64,000 bases of DNA from an uncultured Pelagibacteraceae bacterium (lineage in GTDB: Bacteria > Pseudomonadota > Alphaproteobacteria > Pelagibacterales > Pelagibacteraceae). The translations under genes were made by a program, and so were the position numbers. The stretch is taken from NCBI GenBank assembly GCA_902521075.1, contig CABYQM010000001.1:1-64000 (forward strand). Direction: 5' to 3'. The notes under the pieces were generated by a model that was not told the DNA's origin, searched no databases, and saw only the letters and a program-made list of their open reading frames with translations. Below, piece by piece: positions 29,407 to 41,300 of the stretch (positions within the stretch are counted from its first letter, which is position 1; every line of letters begins with the position of its first letter).

Positions 29407-29823
29407 ATGGGATTTAAGCTCAAAAGTTCAAGAAACGATCCAATGAGTGAAATTAATGTTACACCATTTGTTGATGTAATGTTGGTTTTGCTAATTATAT
29501 TCATGGTCACTGCGCCATTGCTTACAGTTGGAGTCCAGGTAGATCTGCCAGAAACTTCAGCTGACACACTTCCTGAGGAAAATGAACCATTAACTTTAAC
29601 AATTAATTCTAAAGGTGAAATTTTTATTCAGGAAACAAAAGTTGAGTTTAACAATTTGATTGTAAAAATATTGGCAGTTTCAAATAATAGAACTGATACA
29701 AGAATTTATGTTAGGGGAGACAAAGCTATTAACTATGGAAGGGTTCTTGAAATTATGGGAATGCTTTCAGGGTCGGGATTTACAAAAGTTGCTTTAATAT
29801 CTGAACCGAATAAAGAGAGATAG
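29407..29823 (+). CDS. tolR: Tol-Pal system protein TolR
   Basis: MSEINVTPFVDVMLVLLIIFMVTAPLLTVGVQVDLPE. Confidence 0.95.
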   Translation: MGFKLKSSRNDPMSEINVTPFVDVMLVLLIIFMVTAPLLTVGVQVDLPETSADTLPEENEPLTLTINSKGEIFIQETKVEFNNLIVKILAVSNNRTDTRIYVRGDKAINYGRVLEIMGMLSGSGFTKVALISEPNKER

Positions 29824-29828
29824 AGATT

Positions 29829-30797
29829 ATGTATCGAGGTCTTTTAATCTCATCTGGATTTCATGTCGCTATTGTTATGGTGAGTATTTTGGCTTTACCA
29901 TTTGTTGCCAAAAAACCTCTGGATATTCCACCTCTTATTTCTGTTGAGCTTATTCAAATAGCTGAAAAGACAAATATTCCTTTCGCACCAAAAGCATCAA
30001 AAATAATTGAGAAGGCAAAAAAAGAAAATGAAAAGCTTTTGTCTGAACAGGCCCCTCCTAAAAAAGTAAAAAAAGATGAAAAAAAAGAAGTTCAAACAGA
30101 TAAAAAAAAAAATGAAATTTCTAAGGTTGCATCAAAAAAAACACCAACCAGTGAAAATAAAATAGAAAAGTTAAAAAAAGAAAAATTAAACGCTGTACCT
30201 ATGCCAGATGAAGATAAACAAAAAATTCAACCTAAAGAAGAAAAAAAGCAGAAACCTTCAAAAGAAATCAATGACGAAAATATCAAAAAAATTGTTCAAA
30301 CTAAAAAACCTATTTTGGATGAAAAAAAAGTTAAACAAGTTTCTGAATTTGAAAAGAAAGAAAAATTAGATTTAAATGAAATTGCAGCTTTAATTGATAA
30401 AAAAAAAGAAAATTTAGCAGAAACAAAAAAAGAAGTTGATAAGATTTCTCAATCAACTGATGAAACTATGGATTATTCAAAATTAACCCTAAGTGAAGAG
30501 GACGCATTAAAGGCTCAAATATTTACATGCTGGAGTGTTCCTATAGGTTTGCCATTTAGTGAAGATTTATTAGTTAGAGTTAAACTCCAATTAAAACCAG
30601 ACGGAACAATTGAAAAACTCGAAATGTTAGATCATGTAAAAATGAATACACCTGGTAAAGAAAAATTTAGAACACTAGCAGATAGTGTAAGACGAGCTAT
30701 TCAGTTGTGTAATCCATTAAAAGTTCCCACAAGTGGTTATGAAAGATGGAAAAATATGATTTTAAATTTTGATGCTCGTGATATGCTTGGAGGATAA
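29829..30797 (+). CDS. tolA: TolA-like protein
   Basis: One N-terminal TM, long Lys/Glu-rich linker, C-terminal TonB/TolA-like domain ([26 protein letters not shown]); position between tolR and tolB. Confidence 0.8.
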   Translation: MYRGLLISSGFHVAIVMVSILALPFVAKKPLDIPPLISVELIQIAEKTNIPFAPKASKIIEKAKKENEKLLSEQAPPKKVKKDEKKEVQTDKKKNEISKVASKKTPTSENKIEKLKKEKLNAVPMPDEDKQKIQPKEEKKQKPSKEINDENIKKIVQTKKPILDEKKVKQVSEFEKKEKLDLNEIAALIDKKKENLAETKKEVDKISQSTDETMDYSKLTLSEEDALKAQIFTCWSVPIGLPFSEDLLVRVKLQLKPDGTIEKLEMLDHVKMNTPGKEKFRTLADSVRRAIQLCNPLKVPTSGYERWKNMILNFDARDMLGG

Positions 30798-32143
30798 TGA
30801 TTAGAATATTTAATTTATTTTTTATTATATTTTTTTTATTATCAGCCAAGGCTTATTCTTTAATAGAGATTGATATAACCAGGGGCAATTTAGATCCTTT
30901 ACCAATTGCAGTTTCTCCACTGTTTCAAGATGATAGTTCAAAAAGAAATTCAATTAATGAAATTAAAATTGAAAATGTTGGATCTGAGATTTCATTAGTT
31001 GTAGAAAATAATTTGAAAATTTCAGGTTTATTTAATCCTCTTAATAAAGAAGCATTTTTACAAAAGCCAGATATTGCTCATTTAAAACCAAGATTTGAGG
31101 ATTGGGCATTGATTAAAGCTCAAGCTTTAATTACAGGCAAAGTAACAATTGAGGACAAAAAATTAAAAGTTGAATTCAGACTATGGGATATTTTAGCTGG
31201 AAGAGAAATGATGGCTTTAGCATTTACAACGGTTCCAAGTAATTGGAGGAGAGTTGGACATATAATTTCTGATAAAGTTTATGAAAGATTAACCGGAGAA
31301 AAAGGATATTTTGATACCAGAATTATTTATGTATCTGAAGAAGGACCTAAGACTGCAAGAGTTAAGAAATTAGCAATTATGGATCAAGATGGTTTTAACA
31401 CAAAATATTTAACATTAGGAAATGAATTAGTTTTAACTCCTCGATTTAATCCGACAAGTCAAATGGTGACTTACCTATCTTATTTTAAAAATCTACCAAG
31501 AGTATATTTATTAGATATTGAAACTGGTACTCAAGAAGTAGTTGGTGATTTTCCAGGAATGACGTTTGCTCCACGATTTTCACCAGATGGAAAAAAAATT
31601 ATTATGAGTTTTGCAAAAGATGGAAACTCAGATATTTATACAATGGATTTAGAAAATAGAATTGTTGAAAGAATAACTAATCATCCATCAATTGATACAT
31701 CGCCTTCTTACTCACCTGATAATCGATTTATAACTTTTAATTCTGATAGAAGTGGGTTTCAACAAATCTATGTAATGAAATCTGATGGTTCAAATGTAAA
31801 AAGAATTTCATTTGGCAAAGGATTGTATGGCACGCCTGTATGGTCTCCAAGAGGTGATTTAATTGCGTTTACAAAATTACATAAAGGAAAATTTTATATC
31901 GGTGTTATGCGAACCGATGGTTCTGGAGAAAGATTATTGACTGAAAATTACTATCAAGAAGCTCCTTCTTGGTCTCCAAATGGAAGAGTATTAATTTTTT
32001 ATAGAGAGACCAAATCTAACGATAAAGGTGAAGGATTTAGTGCCAAGTTATGGTCTATAGATCTTACAGGTTATAATGAAAGGCAAGTTCAAACAGAGAC
32101 GGATGCCTCGGACCCATCTTGGTCGTCTTTATTAAGTAATTAG
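30797..32143 (+). CDS. tolB: Tol-Pal system beta-propeller protein TolB
   Basis: Repeated [55 protein letters not shown]. Confidence 0.95.
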   Translation: MIRIFNLFFIIFFLLSAKAYSLIEIDITRGNLDPLPIAVSPLFQDDSSKRNSINEIKIENVGSEISLVVENNLKISGLFNPLNKEAFLQKPDIAHLKPRFEDWALIKAQALITGKVTIEDKKLKVEFRLWDILAGREMMALAFTTVPSNWRRVGHIISDKVYERLTGEKGYFDTRIIYVSEEGPKTARVKKLAIMDQDGFNTKYLTLGNELVLTPRFNPTSQMVTYLSYFKNLPRVYLLDIETGTQEVVGDFPGMTFAPRFSPDGKKIIMSFAKDGNSDIYTMDLENRIVERITNHPSIDTSPSYSPDNRFITFNSDRSGFQQIYVMKSDGSNVKRISFGKGLYGTPVWSPRGDLIAFTKLHKGKFYIGVMRTDGSGERLLTENYYQEAPSWSPNGRVLIFYRETKSNDKGEGFSAKLWSIDLTGYNERQVQTETDASDPSWSSLLSN

Positions 32144-32242
32144 GGCTTTTTTATTAATTTTTAATATAAATTAAGTTGATTTTTATGCTTGAAACATCTA
32201 ATTAGTTGTGAAAAAGTTCTAATAAATTATTAAGGAGCATTA

Positions 32243-32731
32243 ATGAATTTTAGCAAATCATTTAGAAATACTTTTCTAGTTATATTATTAAGTTTAATCG
32301 TATCGGCTTGTGCTACGAAAAAAACCACTACGACAGTTGAGGGTCAAATGCAAGGTGATGTCTACACAGGAACTGATACAGTTAAATATTTAGCTGACGG
32401 TGTTCCGGACAGAGTATTTTTTGCGACAAACGAATCTATTTTAACAACTAAATCAAGAGACACATTAAGAAAACAGGCAAATTGGTTAAGAGAGAATTCT
32501 AGCATCAATGTTGTGGTAGAAGGTCATGCCGATGAAAGAGGAACAAGAGAATATAACTTGGCATTAGGTGAAAGAAGAGCAAATGCTGCCAAAGATTATC
32601 TGATCACCTATGGAATATCTGCTGATAGAATTTCAGTAATAAGTTATGGAAAAGAAAGACCAGTTGACTCAGGTTCAAATCCGCTTTCTTGGTCTAAGAA
32701 TAGAAGATCTGTAACTGTAAAAGCTAATTAA
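32243..32731 (+). CDS. pal: peptidoglycan-associated lipoprotein Pal
   Basis: Lipobox VSACA; OmpA-like VVEGHADERGTREYNLALGERRANAAKDYLITYGI. Confidence 0.95.
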   Translation: MNFSKSFRNTFLVILLSLIVSACATKKTTTTVEGQMQGDVYTGTDTVKYLADGVPDRVFFATNESILTTKSRDTLRKQANWLRENSSINVVVEGHADERGTREYNLALGERRANAAKDYLITYGISADRISVISYGKERPVDSGSNPLSWSKNRRSVTVKAN

Positions 32732-32748
32732 AGCTATTTTAAATATTT

Positions 32749-32792
32749 AAAGACCCTGAAATTATTGTAAATAATTTAAGGGTCTTTTTTTT
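32749..32792 (+). terminator. Rho-independent terminator after pal
   Basis: aaagaccctgaaattatt-gtaa-ataatttaagggtcttttttt: long inverted repeat followed by T tract. Confidence 0.8.
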
Positions 32793-32820
32793 GCCATCAT
32801 TATAATTAAAGAATAATTTA

Positions 32821-33825
32821 ATGTTTAAAAAGTTTATTAATATTTTTATTTATATAATTTCAATTTTTTTTATTACATTTAGTGCAGGTTCTGAGGAATT
32901 GAATATGAGAGAAATCTTAGAAATTATTCAAAAAGATCTTAGAACATTGGAAAGAGCAGTTTATTCAGAGTCATTTCAGAAAAAAACTGGAGCAGAAACC
33001 TCTTTGTCAAATAAAGAAACAGAAGATGCTTTGACAAGACATTTGTTAAAATTATCTGAAATAGAAAAACAATTTCAAAATTTGACTAACAAATTTGAAG
33101 AAATTAATTTTAAAGTAGATAAATTATCATCTAGACTGTCTAAAACACAAGCAGATAACCAATTAAGATTTCAAGATTTAGAAAACAATTCTAGCCTTGT
33201 TCAAAAAAATGAAATTAATGAACAAAATTTATTAACAAATGAAAATTCAGAGACAAATCTAGCCAGCAAAAAAATTATGCCAGGTACATCTCAGCCTCAA
33301 GATTTAGGAACAATATCTTATAAAGACATGACAGACACAAGTGAGACACAAGCAATTAAATCTGTTGAGACAACTAAAACTATTTTAACAGAAAATTTTA
33401 TTAGTGAGGAAAAAATTTTACCTGATGCATCTCCATTAGAACAATATGAATTTGCAACAAGTTTTTTAAAAGTTGGAGATTATAATATGGCAGAAAGAGC
33501 GTTTAGAGAATTTGTGGACACAAATCCAGATAATGATCTTTCTGGAAATGCACAATATTGGTATGCAGAGACTTTTAGAATAAGACAGCTCTACACAGAT
33601 GCAGCATCTGCTTATTTAGAAGGTTATCAAAAATATCCAAAGAGTGAAAAAGCACCTATTAACCTTTTGAAGCTTGGTGTATCTTTAGTTCAAATAGGAG
33701 AGAAAGATCAGGGTTGCTTGATGATTGCTGGTGTTAAAAAACAGTATCCAAATGCTACTCAATCAGTTCTTCAAAAAGCTAAATATGAAGAGAAAAAGTT
33801 TGAGTGTAACAAAGAAAACTCTTAA
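32821..33825 (+). CDS. cpoB: Tol-Pal associated protein CpoB/YbgF
   Basis: Signal-like N-terminus, coiled coil, TPR-like YEFATSFLKVGDYNMAERAFREFVDTNPDNDLSGNAQYWYAET; follows pal. Confidence 0.85.
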   Translation: MFKKFINIFIYIISIFFITFSAGSEELNMREILEIIQKDLRTLERAVYSESFQKKTGAETSLSNKETEDALTRHLLKLSEIEKQFQNLTNKFEEINFKVDKLSSRLSKTQADNQLRFQDLENNSSLVQKNEINEQNLLTNENSETNLASKKIMPGTSQPQDLGTISYKDMTDTSETQAIKSVETTKTILTENFISEEKILPDASPLEQYEFATSFLKVGDYNMAERAFREFVDTNPDNDLSGNAQYWYAETFRIRQLYTDAASAYLEGYQKYPKSEKAPINLLKLGVSLVQIGEKDQGCLMIAGVKKQYPNATQSVLQKAKYEEKKFECNKENS

Positions 33826-34837
33826 TTTTTACCTAACAAAATTAAAGGATCCACAGGTAAGAAAATTATATAGCTTATTTGCAAATAATCTCGCATCTAT
33901 GGATTTGTCCAATAAAAAGATTATGGTTGGGGTATCTGGTGGTGCTGATAGCTTAGCTGTTTTATTTTTCTCTAAGTGCTATGCTTTAAAACATCATACT
34001 AAATTGTACCCTGTAATAATAGATCATAAACTAAGAAAAGAATCAACAATTGAAGCTAAAAACCTAAAGTATAAACTTAAAAAAAATTTTAAAATTAATT
34101 GTAAAATTCTCTCAAAAAAAATTGTTAAAATTAATAACAATATACAGTCTTATGCAAGAGACTTAAGATATGATTTATTTTTTGAAGAGTGCAGTAAACA
34201 AAAAATAGACTATCTTATATTAGGTCATCATAAAGATGATCTAATTGAAAATTTCTTTATAAGATTTCTTAGAGGCTCTGGTTTAAAAGGACTTGTTTCT
34301 TTTGACAAAAACGTAATAATTTATAATGGAATTAATGTTATTAGACCATTTCTATCTATTTCAAAAAAAGATCTTCTTAAAATAAATAAAAAAACATTTG
34401 AATTTTTTATAGAAGATCCCACAAATAATGATGATAAATTTTTAAGGAGTAGAATTAGAAAACTTCTAATAAATTTAGACAAAGAAGGACTAAAGTTTAA
34501 TAAATTTTATTTAACTTTAAAAAATTTGTCAAAAAGTGATCAAGTAATAGAATTTTATGTTGATAAAAATATTTTTGAAAACTCAAAGTATTTTGAGAAA
34601 GATAAAAAAATAATATTAAACCAATCTTTTTTTAATAATCCTGAGGAAATTATTATGAGAAGTATTATACAAGTAATTAAACGCATTAGTTCGAAAAAAA
34701 ACTATCCAAGAGGCAAAAAGGTGAATAGTCTTATAGATTCTATAAAGTCTTCAAACAAAAACGTGAAATTAACACTTTCTGGATGTATTATCGAGAAAAT
34801 TCAAGATTCGGTGATTATTTACCCAGAAAAACGATAA
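33725..34837 (+). CDS. tilS: tRNA(Ile)-lysidine synthase
   Basis: MVGVSGGADSLAVLFFSK (PP-loop), LILGHHKDDLIENFFIRFLRGSGLKGL. True start uncertain: the ORF overlaps cpoB by about 100 nt. Confidence 0.9.
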   Translation: MLVLKNSIQMLLNQFFKKLNMKRKSLSVTKKTLNFYLTKLKDPQVRKLYSLFANNLASMDLSNKKIMVGVSGGADSLAVLFFSKCYALKHHTKLYPVIIDHKLRKESTIEAKNLKYKLKKNFKINCKILSKKIVKINNNIQSYARDLRYDLFFEECSKQKIDYLILGHHKDDLIENFFIRFLRGSGLKGLVSFDKNVIIYNGINVIRPFLSISKKDLLKINKKTFEFFIEDPTNNDDKFLRSRIRKLLINLDKEGLKFNKFYLTLKNLSKSDQVIEFYVDKNIFENSKYFEKDKKIILNQSFFNNPEEIIMRSIIQVIKRISSKKNYPRGKKVNSLIDSIKSSNKNVKLTLSGCIIEKIQDSVIIYPEKR

Positions 34838-34901
34838 TTTTCTTGTTAAATGATCAAATTGACACTTGTTAATTTACTAATAATTCTTAATTTAGTGCTC
34901 T

Positions 34902-36794
34902 ATGAATTTTAAAAACTTAGCTATGTGGGGAATAATCGTTATTTTAACGATTGGTCTTTATAATATGTTTAAGAACCCACAAGGTTCGATTTCTCAAAAA
35001 AATAAAATTATTTTCTCAGAATTCTTAACCGAAGTCGATAATGGAAGAGTCGTTAAAGTAGAGATACAAGGAAAAAATATAAAAGGAGTATTATCAAATG
35101 GAAATCAATTCACTACTTATGCTCCTGAAGACCCGAACTTAATCCAGAAACTAAGCGATAAAGGTGTAAGCATCTCAGCAAGTCCATTAGAAGAAAAAAT
35201 GCCTTCATTATTGGGAATACTTCTTTCTTGGTTTCCAATGCTTTTATTAATTGCTGTTTGGATCTTCTTTATGAGACAAATGCAAGGTGGAAAAGGTGGG
35301 GCAATGGGATTTGGAAGATCGAAAGCAAAAATGATGAATGAAGTAAAAGGAAAAGTTACTTTTAATGATGTTGCCGGTGTTGAGGAAGCTAAAGAGGAAG
35401 TAGAGGAAGTAGTTGAATTTTTAAAAGATCCAAGAAAATTTAGTAGATTAGGTGGTAAGATACCAAGAGGTTGTTTATTAGTGGGTCCCCCAGGAACTGG
35501 TAAGACCTTACTGGCAAGAGCAATTGCTGGTGAAGCAGGTGTGCCATTTTTTACAATATCTGGGTCAGATTTTGTAGAAATGTTTGTTGGTGTTGGAGCT
35601 TCCAGAGTTAGAGACATGTTTGAACAAGGAAAGAAACACTCTCCATGTATAATATTTATTGATGAGATTGATGCAGTTGGAAGAAGTAGAGGAGCTGGAC
35701 TTGGTGGTGGAAATGATGAGAGAGAGCAAACACTTAATCAGTTATTAGTTGAGATGGATGGCTTTGATACAAATGAAGGTGTAATTATTATTGCTGCAAC
35801 TAATAGACCAGATGTATTAGATCCTGCTCTTTTAAGACCAGGAAGGTTCGATAGACAAGTTGTAGTTTCCAATCCAGATTTACTTGGAAGGGAAAAAATT
35901 TTAAAAGTACACGCAAAAAAAATATCAATGGCACCAGATGTAAATTTAAGAACAGTGGCAAGAGGAACACCAGGGTTTTCTGGAGCAGATTTAGCTAATC
36001 TTGTAAATGAAGCAGCATTGCTGGCAGCAAGAAAAAATAAAAGAATTGTAACTTATCAAGAATTTGAAGAAGCAAAAGATAAAGTAATGATGGGTTCTGA
36101 AAGAAGATCAATGGTAATGTCCGAAGAAGAAAAAAGACTCACAGCTTATCACGAAGCTGGACACGCTATTGTAACAATTAATGAAAAAGCAGCTTATCCT
36201 ATTCACAAAGCAACGATTATACCAAGAGGCAGAGCTTTAGGAATGGTGATGCAATTACCAGAAAGAGATGAAGTTTCCCAAACAAGAGAGCAATTACATG
36301 CTCAAATGGCAATAGCTATGGGAGGTAGAGTTGCAGAAGAAATAATTTTTGGAGATGATAAAGTCACAACTGGAGCAGTAAGTGATATTGAACAGGCTAC
36401 GAAAAGAGCAAGAGCAATGGTTATGAGAGCTGGTTTAAGTAAAGAAATGGGTCCTGTTGCTTATGGGGAAAATGAAGAAGAAGTGTTTTTAGGTAGATCA
36501 GTTGCCAGACAACAGAACATGTCAGAAGAAACTGCTAAAAAAGTTGACAGTGAAATTAAGAAATTTGTTGAAATGGGCTATGAAAGAGCAAGAAAAGTTT
36601 TAACTGAAAAAATTGATGATTTGCATAAATTGGCAAAAGCCTTACTTACTTATGAAACTTTGACAGGAGAAGAAATAGAAGATTTAATAAATAAAAATAT
36701 ATATCCAAAAAATAAAGAGGATCTTAAAGTTGAAGATGATGATCAAAGCTCAGCACTCGGCTCAATGGGCTTAAAACCAAAGATTGTGCACTAA
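34902..36794 (+). CDS. ftsH: ATP-dependent zinc metalloprotease FtsH
   Basis: [58 protein letters not shown]. Confidence 0.97.
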   Translation: MNFKNLAMWGIIVILTIGLYNMFKNPQGSISQKNKIIFSEFLTEVDNGRVVKVEIQGKNIKGVLSNGNQFTTYAPEDPNLIQKLSDKGVSISASPLEEKMPSLLGILLSWFPMLLLIAVWIFFMRQMQGGKGGAMGFGRSKAKMMNEVKGKVTFNDVAGVEEAKEEVEEVVEFLKDPRKFSRLGGKIPRGCLLVGPPGTGKTLLARAIAGEAGVPFFTISGSDFVEMFVGVGASRVRDMFEQGKKHSPCIIFIDEIDAVGRSRGAGLGGGNDEREQTLNQLLVEMDGFDTNEGVIIIAATNRPDVLDPALLRPGRFDRQVVVSNPDLLGREKILKVHAKKISMAPDVNLRTVARGTPGFSGADLANLVNEAALLAARKNKRIVTYQEFEEAKDKVMMGSERRSMVMSEEEKRLTAYHEAGHAIVTINEKAAYPIHKATIIPRGRALGMVMQLPERDEVSQTREQLHAQMAIAMGGRVAEEIIFGDDKVTTGAVSDIEQATKRARAMVMRAGLSKEMGPVAYGENEEEVFLGRSVARQQNMSEETAKKVDSEIKKFVEMGYERARKVLTEKIDDLHKLAKALLTYETLTGEEIEDLINKNIYPKNKEDLKVEDDDQSSALGSMGLKPKIVH

Positions 36795-36800
36795 GCACTA

Positions 36801-37851
36801 ATGAATAAATATTACACTAGAGCGTGTAATTTTTATTACGGAAAAACTTCAAAGAAAAAACTAAAAGAAAAAAGTTCAATCCCTCTTAATGGCGATAATT
36901 TTATTTCTTTTGATAAAATTGAAATTTTAACAAGAAAGGGAAGCAAACTAGTTGACATTAAATACATAAACAAATTATCAAATAACTTAAAGCTTAAAAT
37001 TAGTAAAGACATAAAAAATATAAAAAAAAAGAAAATTTTCAAACAATTAAATTTATCTAATACTCCAGTGTTAATGGGTATAGTTAATTTAACCCCTGAT
37101 AGTTTTTCAGACGGGGGCAAATATAACAAAAGAAAATTATCCATAAATCATATTAATAAATTATTATCAAGTGGAGCAAAAATAATTGATGTTGGTGGAG
37201 AGTCCACAAGACCTGGAGCAAAAGATATTAGCTCTAATAAAGAATGGGATAGAATTAAGACAGTTTTAAAATTTTTAAAAAATAAAAAGTGTATTGTATC
37301 ATTGGATACAAGAAAAAGTTTTGTAATGAAGAAAGCTTCCAAAATAAAAATAGATCTTGTAAATGATGTATCTGGATTAAGTTTCGATCCTGAAACTATA
37401 AATTATTTAAAAAAAACAAAAAAAACCTTTTGTTATTCATCATATGCAAGGGACACCAAAGAATATGCAAATTAAACCCACTTATAAAAATGTGCTACTT
37501 GATATCTATGACTTCTTTGAAACAAAATTAGAATATCTGAGAAAAAAAGGTATAAAACATAATAATATCATATTAGATCCTGGAATTGGGTTTGGAAAAA
37601 ATTTGAAACATAATATTACCCTCCTTAAGAATATTTCTATTTTTCATTCATTAGGACTTCCTGTAATGTTAGGTTTGTCTAGAAAAAGATTTATTAAAGA
37701 TATTTCAAAAGAAAATGATACTAAAGATAGAATTGGAGGAACTGTATCTTCATGCATTCAAGCATATCTTCAAGGTGTTCAAATTTTAAGGATTCATGAT
37801 GTTAAAGAAATTAACCAGGCATTTAAAGTTTTTAAAGAATTACAAAATTAA
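36801..37851 (+). CDS. folP: dihydropteroate synthase, split by an apparent +1-nt frameshift at a poly-A run
   Basis: N-terminal part (36801-37475) has GIVNLTPDSFSDGGKYN and DVGGESTRPGA; C-terminal part continues in another frame (MQGTPKNMQ...NIILDPGIGFGKNLKHNITLL...LGLSRKRF...). Dropping one A from the 8-A run at 37418-37425 restores KKTKKPFVIHHMQGTPKNMQ. Confidence 0.9.
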
Positions 37852-37853
37852 AA

Positions 37854-39185
37854 ATGATTAAAAAATATTTTGGTACAGATGGAATTAGAGGAAAAGTTAA
37901 TGGATCTAAAATAAATGGGGAAATGTTTTTTAAATTTGGTTTAGCTGCTGGAACATATTTTAAAAATTTAAAAAAAAGTAAACAAACAGCAATTATTGCA
38001 AAAGACACAAGGCTATCAGGTTATACGCTTGAACCAGCATTAGTGTCAGGATTGGCTTCAGCAGGAATGCATATCTTTACTTTGGGACCGCTTCCAACAA
38101 ATGGTTTAGCAATGTTAACAAAAAAAATGAGAGCTAATATGGGAATAATGATTACTGCATCACATAATCCATATCATGATAATGGATTAAAGCTATTTGG
38201 ACCTGATGGACTTAAACTTTCAGATAAAATTGAAAAAAAAATTGAAAAATTAATTGACTCAAATATTACTAAAAATCTTTCGAAACCAATTGAGTTAGGC
38301 AGAGTTAAAAGATTAGAAGATGCCAATGAAAGTTATATAAAAATATTAAAACAAAATTTTCCTTCCTCTTTTAGTCTAAAAGGAATTAAAATTGCTTTAG
38401 ATTGTGCTAATGGAGCTGGTTATAAAGCTGGTCCAGATTTATTTAAATCACTAGGTGCTAAATTATATAAAACTGGTACTTCACCAAATGGTTTAAATAT
38501 AAATCTTAAATCCGGATCTACTTATCCAATTAAAATTTGTCAAATGACAAAAAAAAATAAAGCTCACATAGGCATTTCATTAGATGGTGACGCGGACAGA
38601 ATAATTGTCTGCGATGAAAAAGGAAAAATTATTGATGGAGATAAAATTCTTGCAATGTTAGGTGAGAGATGGAAAAGAAAAAAGATTTTAAAAGGAGGTG
38701 TTGTTGGTACATTAATGTCAAATTATGGTTTAGAAAATTTCTTTAAAAAGAATGGAATTAAATTTTTAAGATCAGATGTAGGAGATAGATACGTAAAAGA
38801 AAAAATGAAAAAAAATAAATTTAACTTAGGTGGAGAACAATCAGGACATATAATTCTTGGTAAGTTTGCAACTACGGGAGATGGATTATTAGTTGCATTA
38901 GAAATCCTTTTTTCTTTAAGAAAAAGAAAAAAAGCAAGTGAACTTTTTAATAAATTTAAACCAACTCCTCAAATATTGGAAAATATAGAAGTTAAAGATA
39001 AGTCAATCATTAATAGTCCAAAATGTAAAAAAGCAATTAATAAAGCAAATAAAATAATTAAAAATAAAGGTAGAATATTAGTTAGAAAATCTGGTACTGA
39101 GGCTAAAATAAGAATTATGAGTGAGTCCGAAGACTCAAGTATAAATAAATTGTGTGTTAATATTATTAAAAAATCTATTCAGTAA
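37854..39185 (+). CDS. glmM: phosphoglucosamine mutase
   Basis: KYFGTDGIRGKVN, GIMITASHNPYHDNGLKLFG, SLDGDADRIIVCDEKGKIIDGDKI, GGEQSGHIIL. Confidence 0.96.
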   Translation: MIKKYFGTDGIRGKVNGSKINGEMFFKFGLAAGTYFKNLKKSKQTAIIAKDTRLSGYTLEPALVSGLASAGMHIFTLGPLPTNGLAMLTKKMRANMGIMITASHNPYHDNGLKLFGPDGLKLSDKIEKKIEKLIDSNITKNLSKPIELGRVKRLEDANESYIKILKQNFPSSFSLKGIKIALDCANGAGYKAGPDLFKSLGAKLYKTGTSPNGLNINLKSGSTYPIKICQMTKKNKAHIGISLDGDADRIIVCDEKGKIIDGDKILAMLGERWKRKKILKGGVVGTLMSNYGLENFFKKNGIKFLRSDVGDRYVKEKMKKNKFNLGGEQSGHIILGKFATTGDGLLVALEILFSLRKRKKASELFNKFKPTPQILENIEVKDKSIINSPKCKKAINKANKIIKNKGRILVRKSGTEAKIRIMSESEDSSINKLCVNIIKKSIQ

Positions 39186-39186
39186 A

Positions 39187-39999
39187 TTGAAAATTAAATC
39201 TAAAATATTAATTATAGCAGGGTCAGACTCATCTGGTGGAGCTGGCATTCAAGCAGATATTAAATCAGTTACTTCTCTTGGTTCTTATGCTATGACAGCA
39301 ATAACTGCAGTCACAGTCCAGAATACTACAGGTGTTAAGTCCATAATACCAATGCCAAGTATAGAAATTTCTAATCAAATCGAGTTTACATCAAAAGATA
39401 TTAAGCCAGACTCAGTAAAGATTGGAATGCTACATTCTACACAAGTTATAAATTCAGTATTAAAATCAATAAAAAAATCAAAATTAAAAAAAATAGTATT
39501 AGATCCTGTTATGGTAGCTAAAGGTGGTGCAAAGCTTATTGATAATAAAGCTATTTCAGTTTTGAAAAAAAAACTAATAAAAAAAGTAGATTTAATAACA
39601 CCAAATATTCCTGAAGCAGAAATACTAACTAAAATAAAAATAAAATCTATGCTGGATATGAAAAATGCTGCTCAAATATTATTAAATTTGGGTGCTAAGA
39701 ATGTTTTAATTAAAGGTGGTCATTTAAGTTCCAAAACTTTGAAAGATATTTTTGTAAATAAAAAAGAAACTGCAATATTTACAAATAAAAAAATTAAAAC
39801 AAAAAACACTCATGGAACTGGATGTACATTATCAACTGCAATTGCAACATATTATGGATGTGGAAAAAGTCTAAAGAAATCTTGTGAGTTGGGTATTAGA
39901 TATGTAAACAATGCCATTAGGACAAGGCCAAACTTTGGAAAAGGAAGTGGACCAATTAATCACTTAAACAGTTTTATAATAGAAAAAAAATTTAGATGA
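39187..39999 (+). CDS. thiD: hydroxymethylpyrimidine (phosphate) kinase
   Basis: [70 protein letters not shown] start at 39187 preferred over 39154. Confidence 0.94.
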   Translation: MKIKSKILIIAGSDSSGGAGIQADIKSVTSLGSYAMTAITAVTVQNTTGVKSIIPMPSIEISNQIEFTSKDIKPDSVKIGMLHSTQVINSVLKSIKKSKLKKIVLDPVMVAKGGAKLIDNKAISVLKKKLIKKVDLITPNIPEAEILTKIKIKSMLDMKNAAQILLNLGAKNVLIKGGHLSSKTLKDIFVNKKETAIFTNKKIKTKNTHGTGCTLSTAIATYYGCGKSLKKSCELGIRYVNNAIRTRPNFGKGSGPINHLNSFIIEKKFR

Positions 40000-41288
40000 A
40001 TAATGTAGTAGTTGTTGGATCGCAGTGGGGAGATGAGGGAAAAGGGAAAATAGTTGATTGGTTATCCAGCGAAGCAGATGTAGTTATAAGATTCCAAGGA
40101 GGACATAATGCTGGTCATACCTTAGTTATAGATGGTATTACTTATAAACTAAGACTGTTACCGTCAGGGATTGTTAGAAAAAATAAAATTTCAATCATAG
40201 GAAATGGAGTTGTTGTAGATCCTTGGGCGCTTTTAGATGAAATTGAAGAAGTGAAATCTAAAGGTGTAGAAATCAATGAAAATAATCTGATTTTATCCGA
40301 GGCTGCCACATTAATTTTACCATTTCATAGAGAGATGGATGAAATAAGGGAAGACTCTGCTGGTAAATCAAAAATTGGAACTACTAGAAGAGGTATTGGC
40401 CCGGCCTATGAGGATAAAGTAGGACGAAGATCTATAAGAGTAATGGATCTTGCATCAAAACAAAATCTTGAAAATCGATTATCATTAGTACTTGAACACC
40501 ATAATGCAATCCGAAAAGGATTGGGTAAGCCAATATATGAAAAAGATAAACTGGTTGAGGACTTGTTAAAAATAGCTCCAAATATTTTAAAATATTCAGC
40601 ACCTGTTTGGAGAAAGATAGATCAATTTAAATCAGAAAATAAAAAAATATTATTTGAGGGAGCTCAAGGAATATTACTTGATGTAGATCACGGAACATAT
40701 CCATATGTAACTTCTTCCAATACAGTAGCAGCTTCAGCAGCAACAGGATCTGGATGTGGTCCAAATTCAATAAACTATGTATTAGGAATTACAAAAGCAT
40801 ATACAACAAGGGTAGGCGAAGGACCTTTCCCAACAGAATTAACAGATGATATTGGTAATCATTTAGGTGAAAAGGGACATGAATTTGGAACTGTAACTAG
40901 TAGAAAAAGAAGATGCGGCTGGTTTGATGGAGTTTTAGTAAGACAAACAATAAAGATTTCGGGTATTGATGGAATAGCATTAACTAAATTAGATGTATTA
41001 GATGAACTTGATGAGATAAATCTTTGCGTAGCTTACGAACTAAATGGCAAAGAAATAGATTATTTCCCTGCTGCTGTTGAAGATCAATTAAATGTCAAAC
41101 CAGTATATAAAACATTTAAAGGCTGGAAATCTAAAACCCAAGGTGTTAAAAAATTTGATGATTTACCCAATAATGCAAAAATTTATGTAAAAGCTATTGA
41201 AGAGTTTATTGAGACAAAAATATCAAGTATTTCAACAAGCCCAGAGAGAAAAGATACTATTCTTTTAGTAGATCCGTTTGACTATTAA
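39996..41288 (+). CDS. purA: adenylosuccinate synthase
   Basis: [57 protein letters not shown]. Confidence 0.97.
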   Translation: MNNVVVVGSQWGDEGKGKIVDWLSSEADVVIRFQGGHNAGHTLVIDGITYKLRLLPSGIVRKNKISIIGNGVVVDPWALLDEIEEVKSKGVEINENNLILSEAATLILPFHREMDEIREDSAGKSKIGTTRRGIGPAYEDKVGRRSIRVMDLASKQNLENRLSLVLEHHNAIRKGLGKPIYEKDKLVEDLLKIAPNILKYSAPVWRKIDQFKSENKKILFEGAQGILLDVDHGTYPYVTSSNTVAASAATGSGCGPNSINYVLGITKAYTTRVGEGPFPTELTDDIGNHLGEKGHEFGTVTSRKRRCGWFDGVLVRQTIKISGIDGIALTKLDVLDELDEINLCVAYELNGKEIDYFPAAVEDQLNVKPVYKTFKGWKSKTQGVKKFDDLPNNAKIYVKAIEEFIETKISSISTSPERKDTILLVDPFDY

Positions 41289-41300
41289 AAAATAGCAGTA

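Noticed and set aside
35117-35617. 166-aa minus-strand ORF
   Set aside because: Shadow ORF fully antisense to conserved ftsH; low-complexity Ser/Thr/Pro composition, no family motif.
36801-37475. Independent short protein ending at 37475 as a distinct gene
   Set aside because: Sequence is the N-terminal portion of FolP; the out-of-frame tail after the poly-A run has no similarity to DHPS and is explained by the frameshift.
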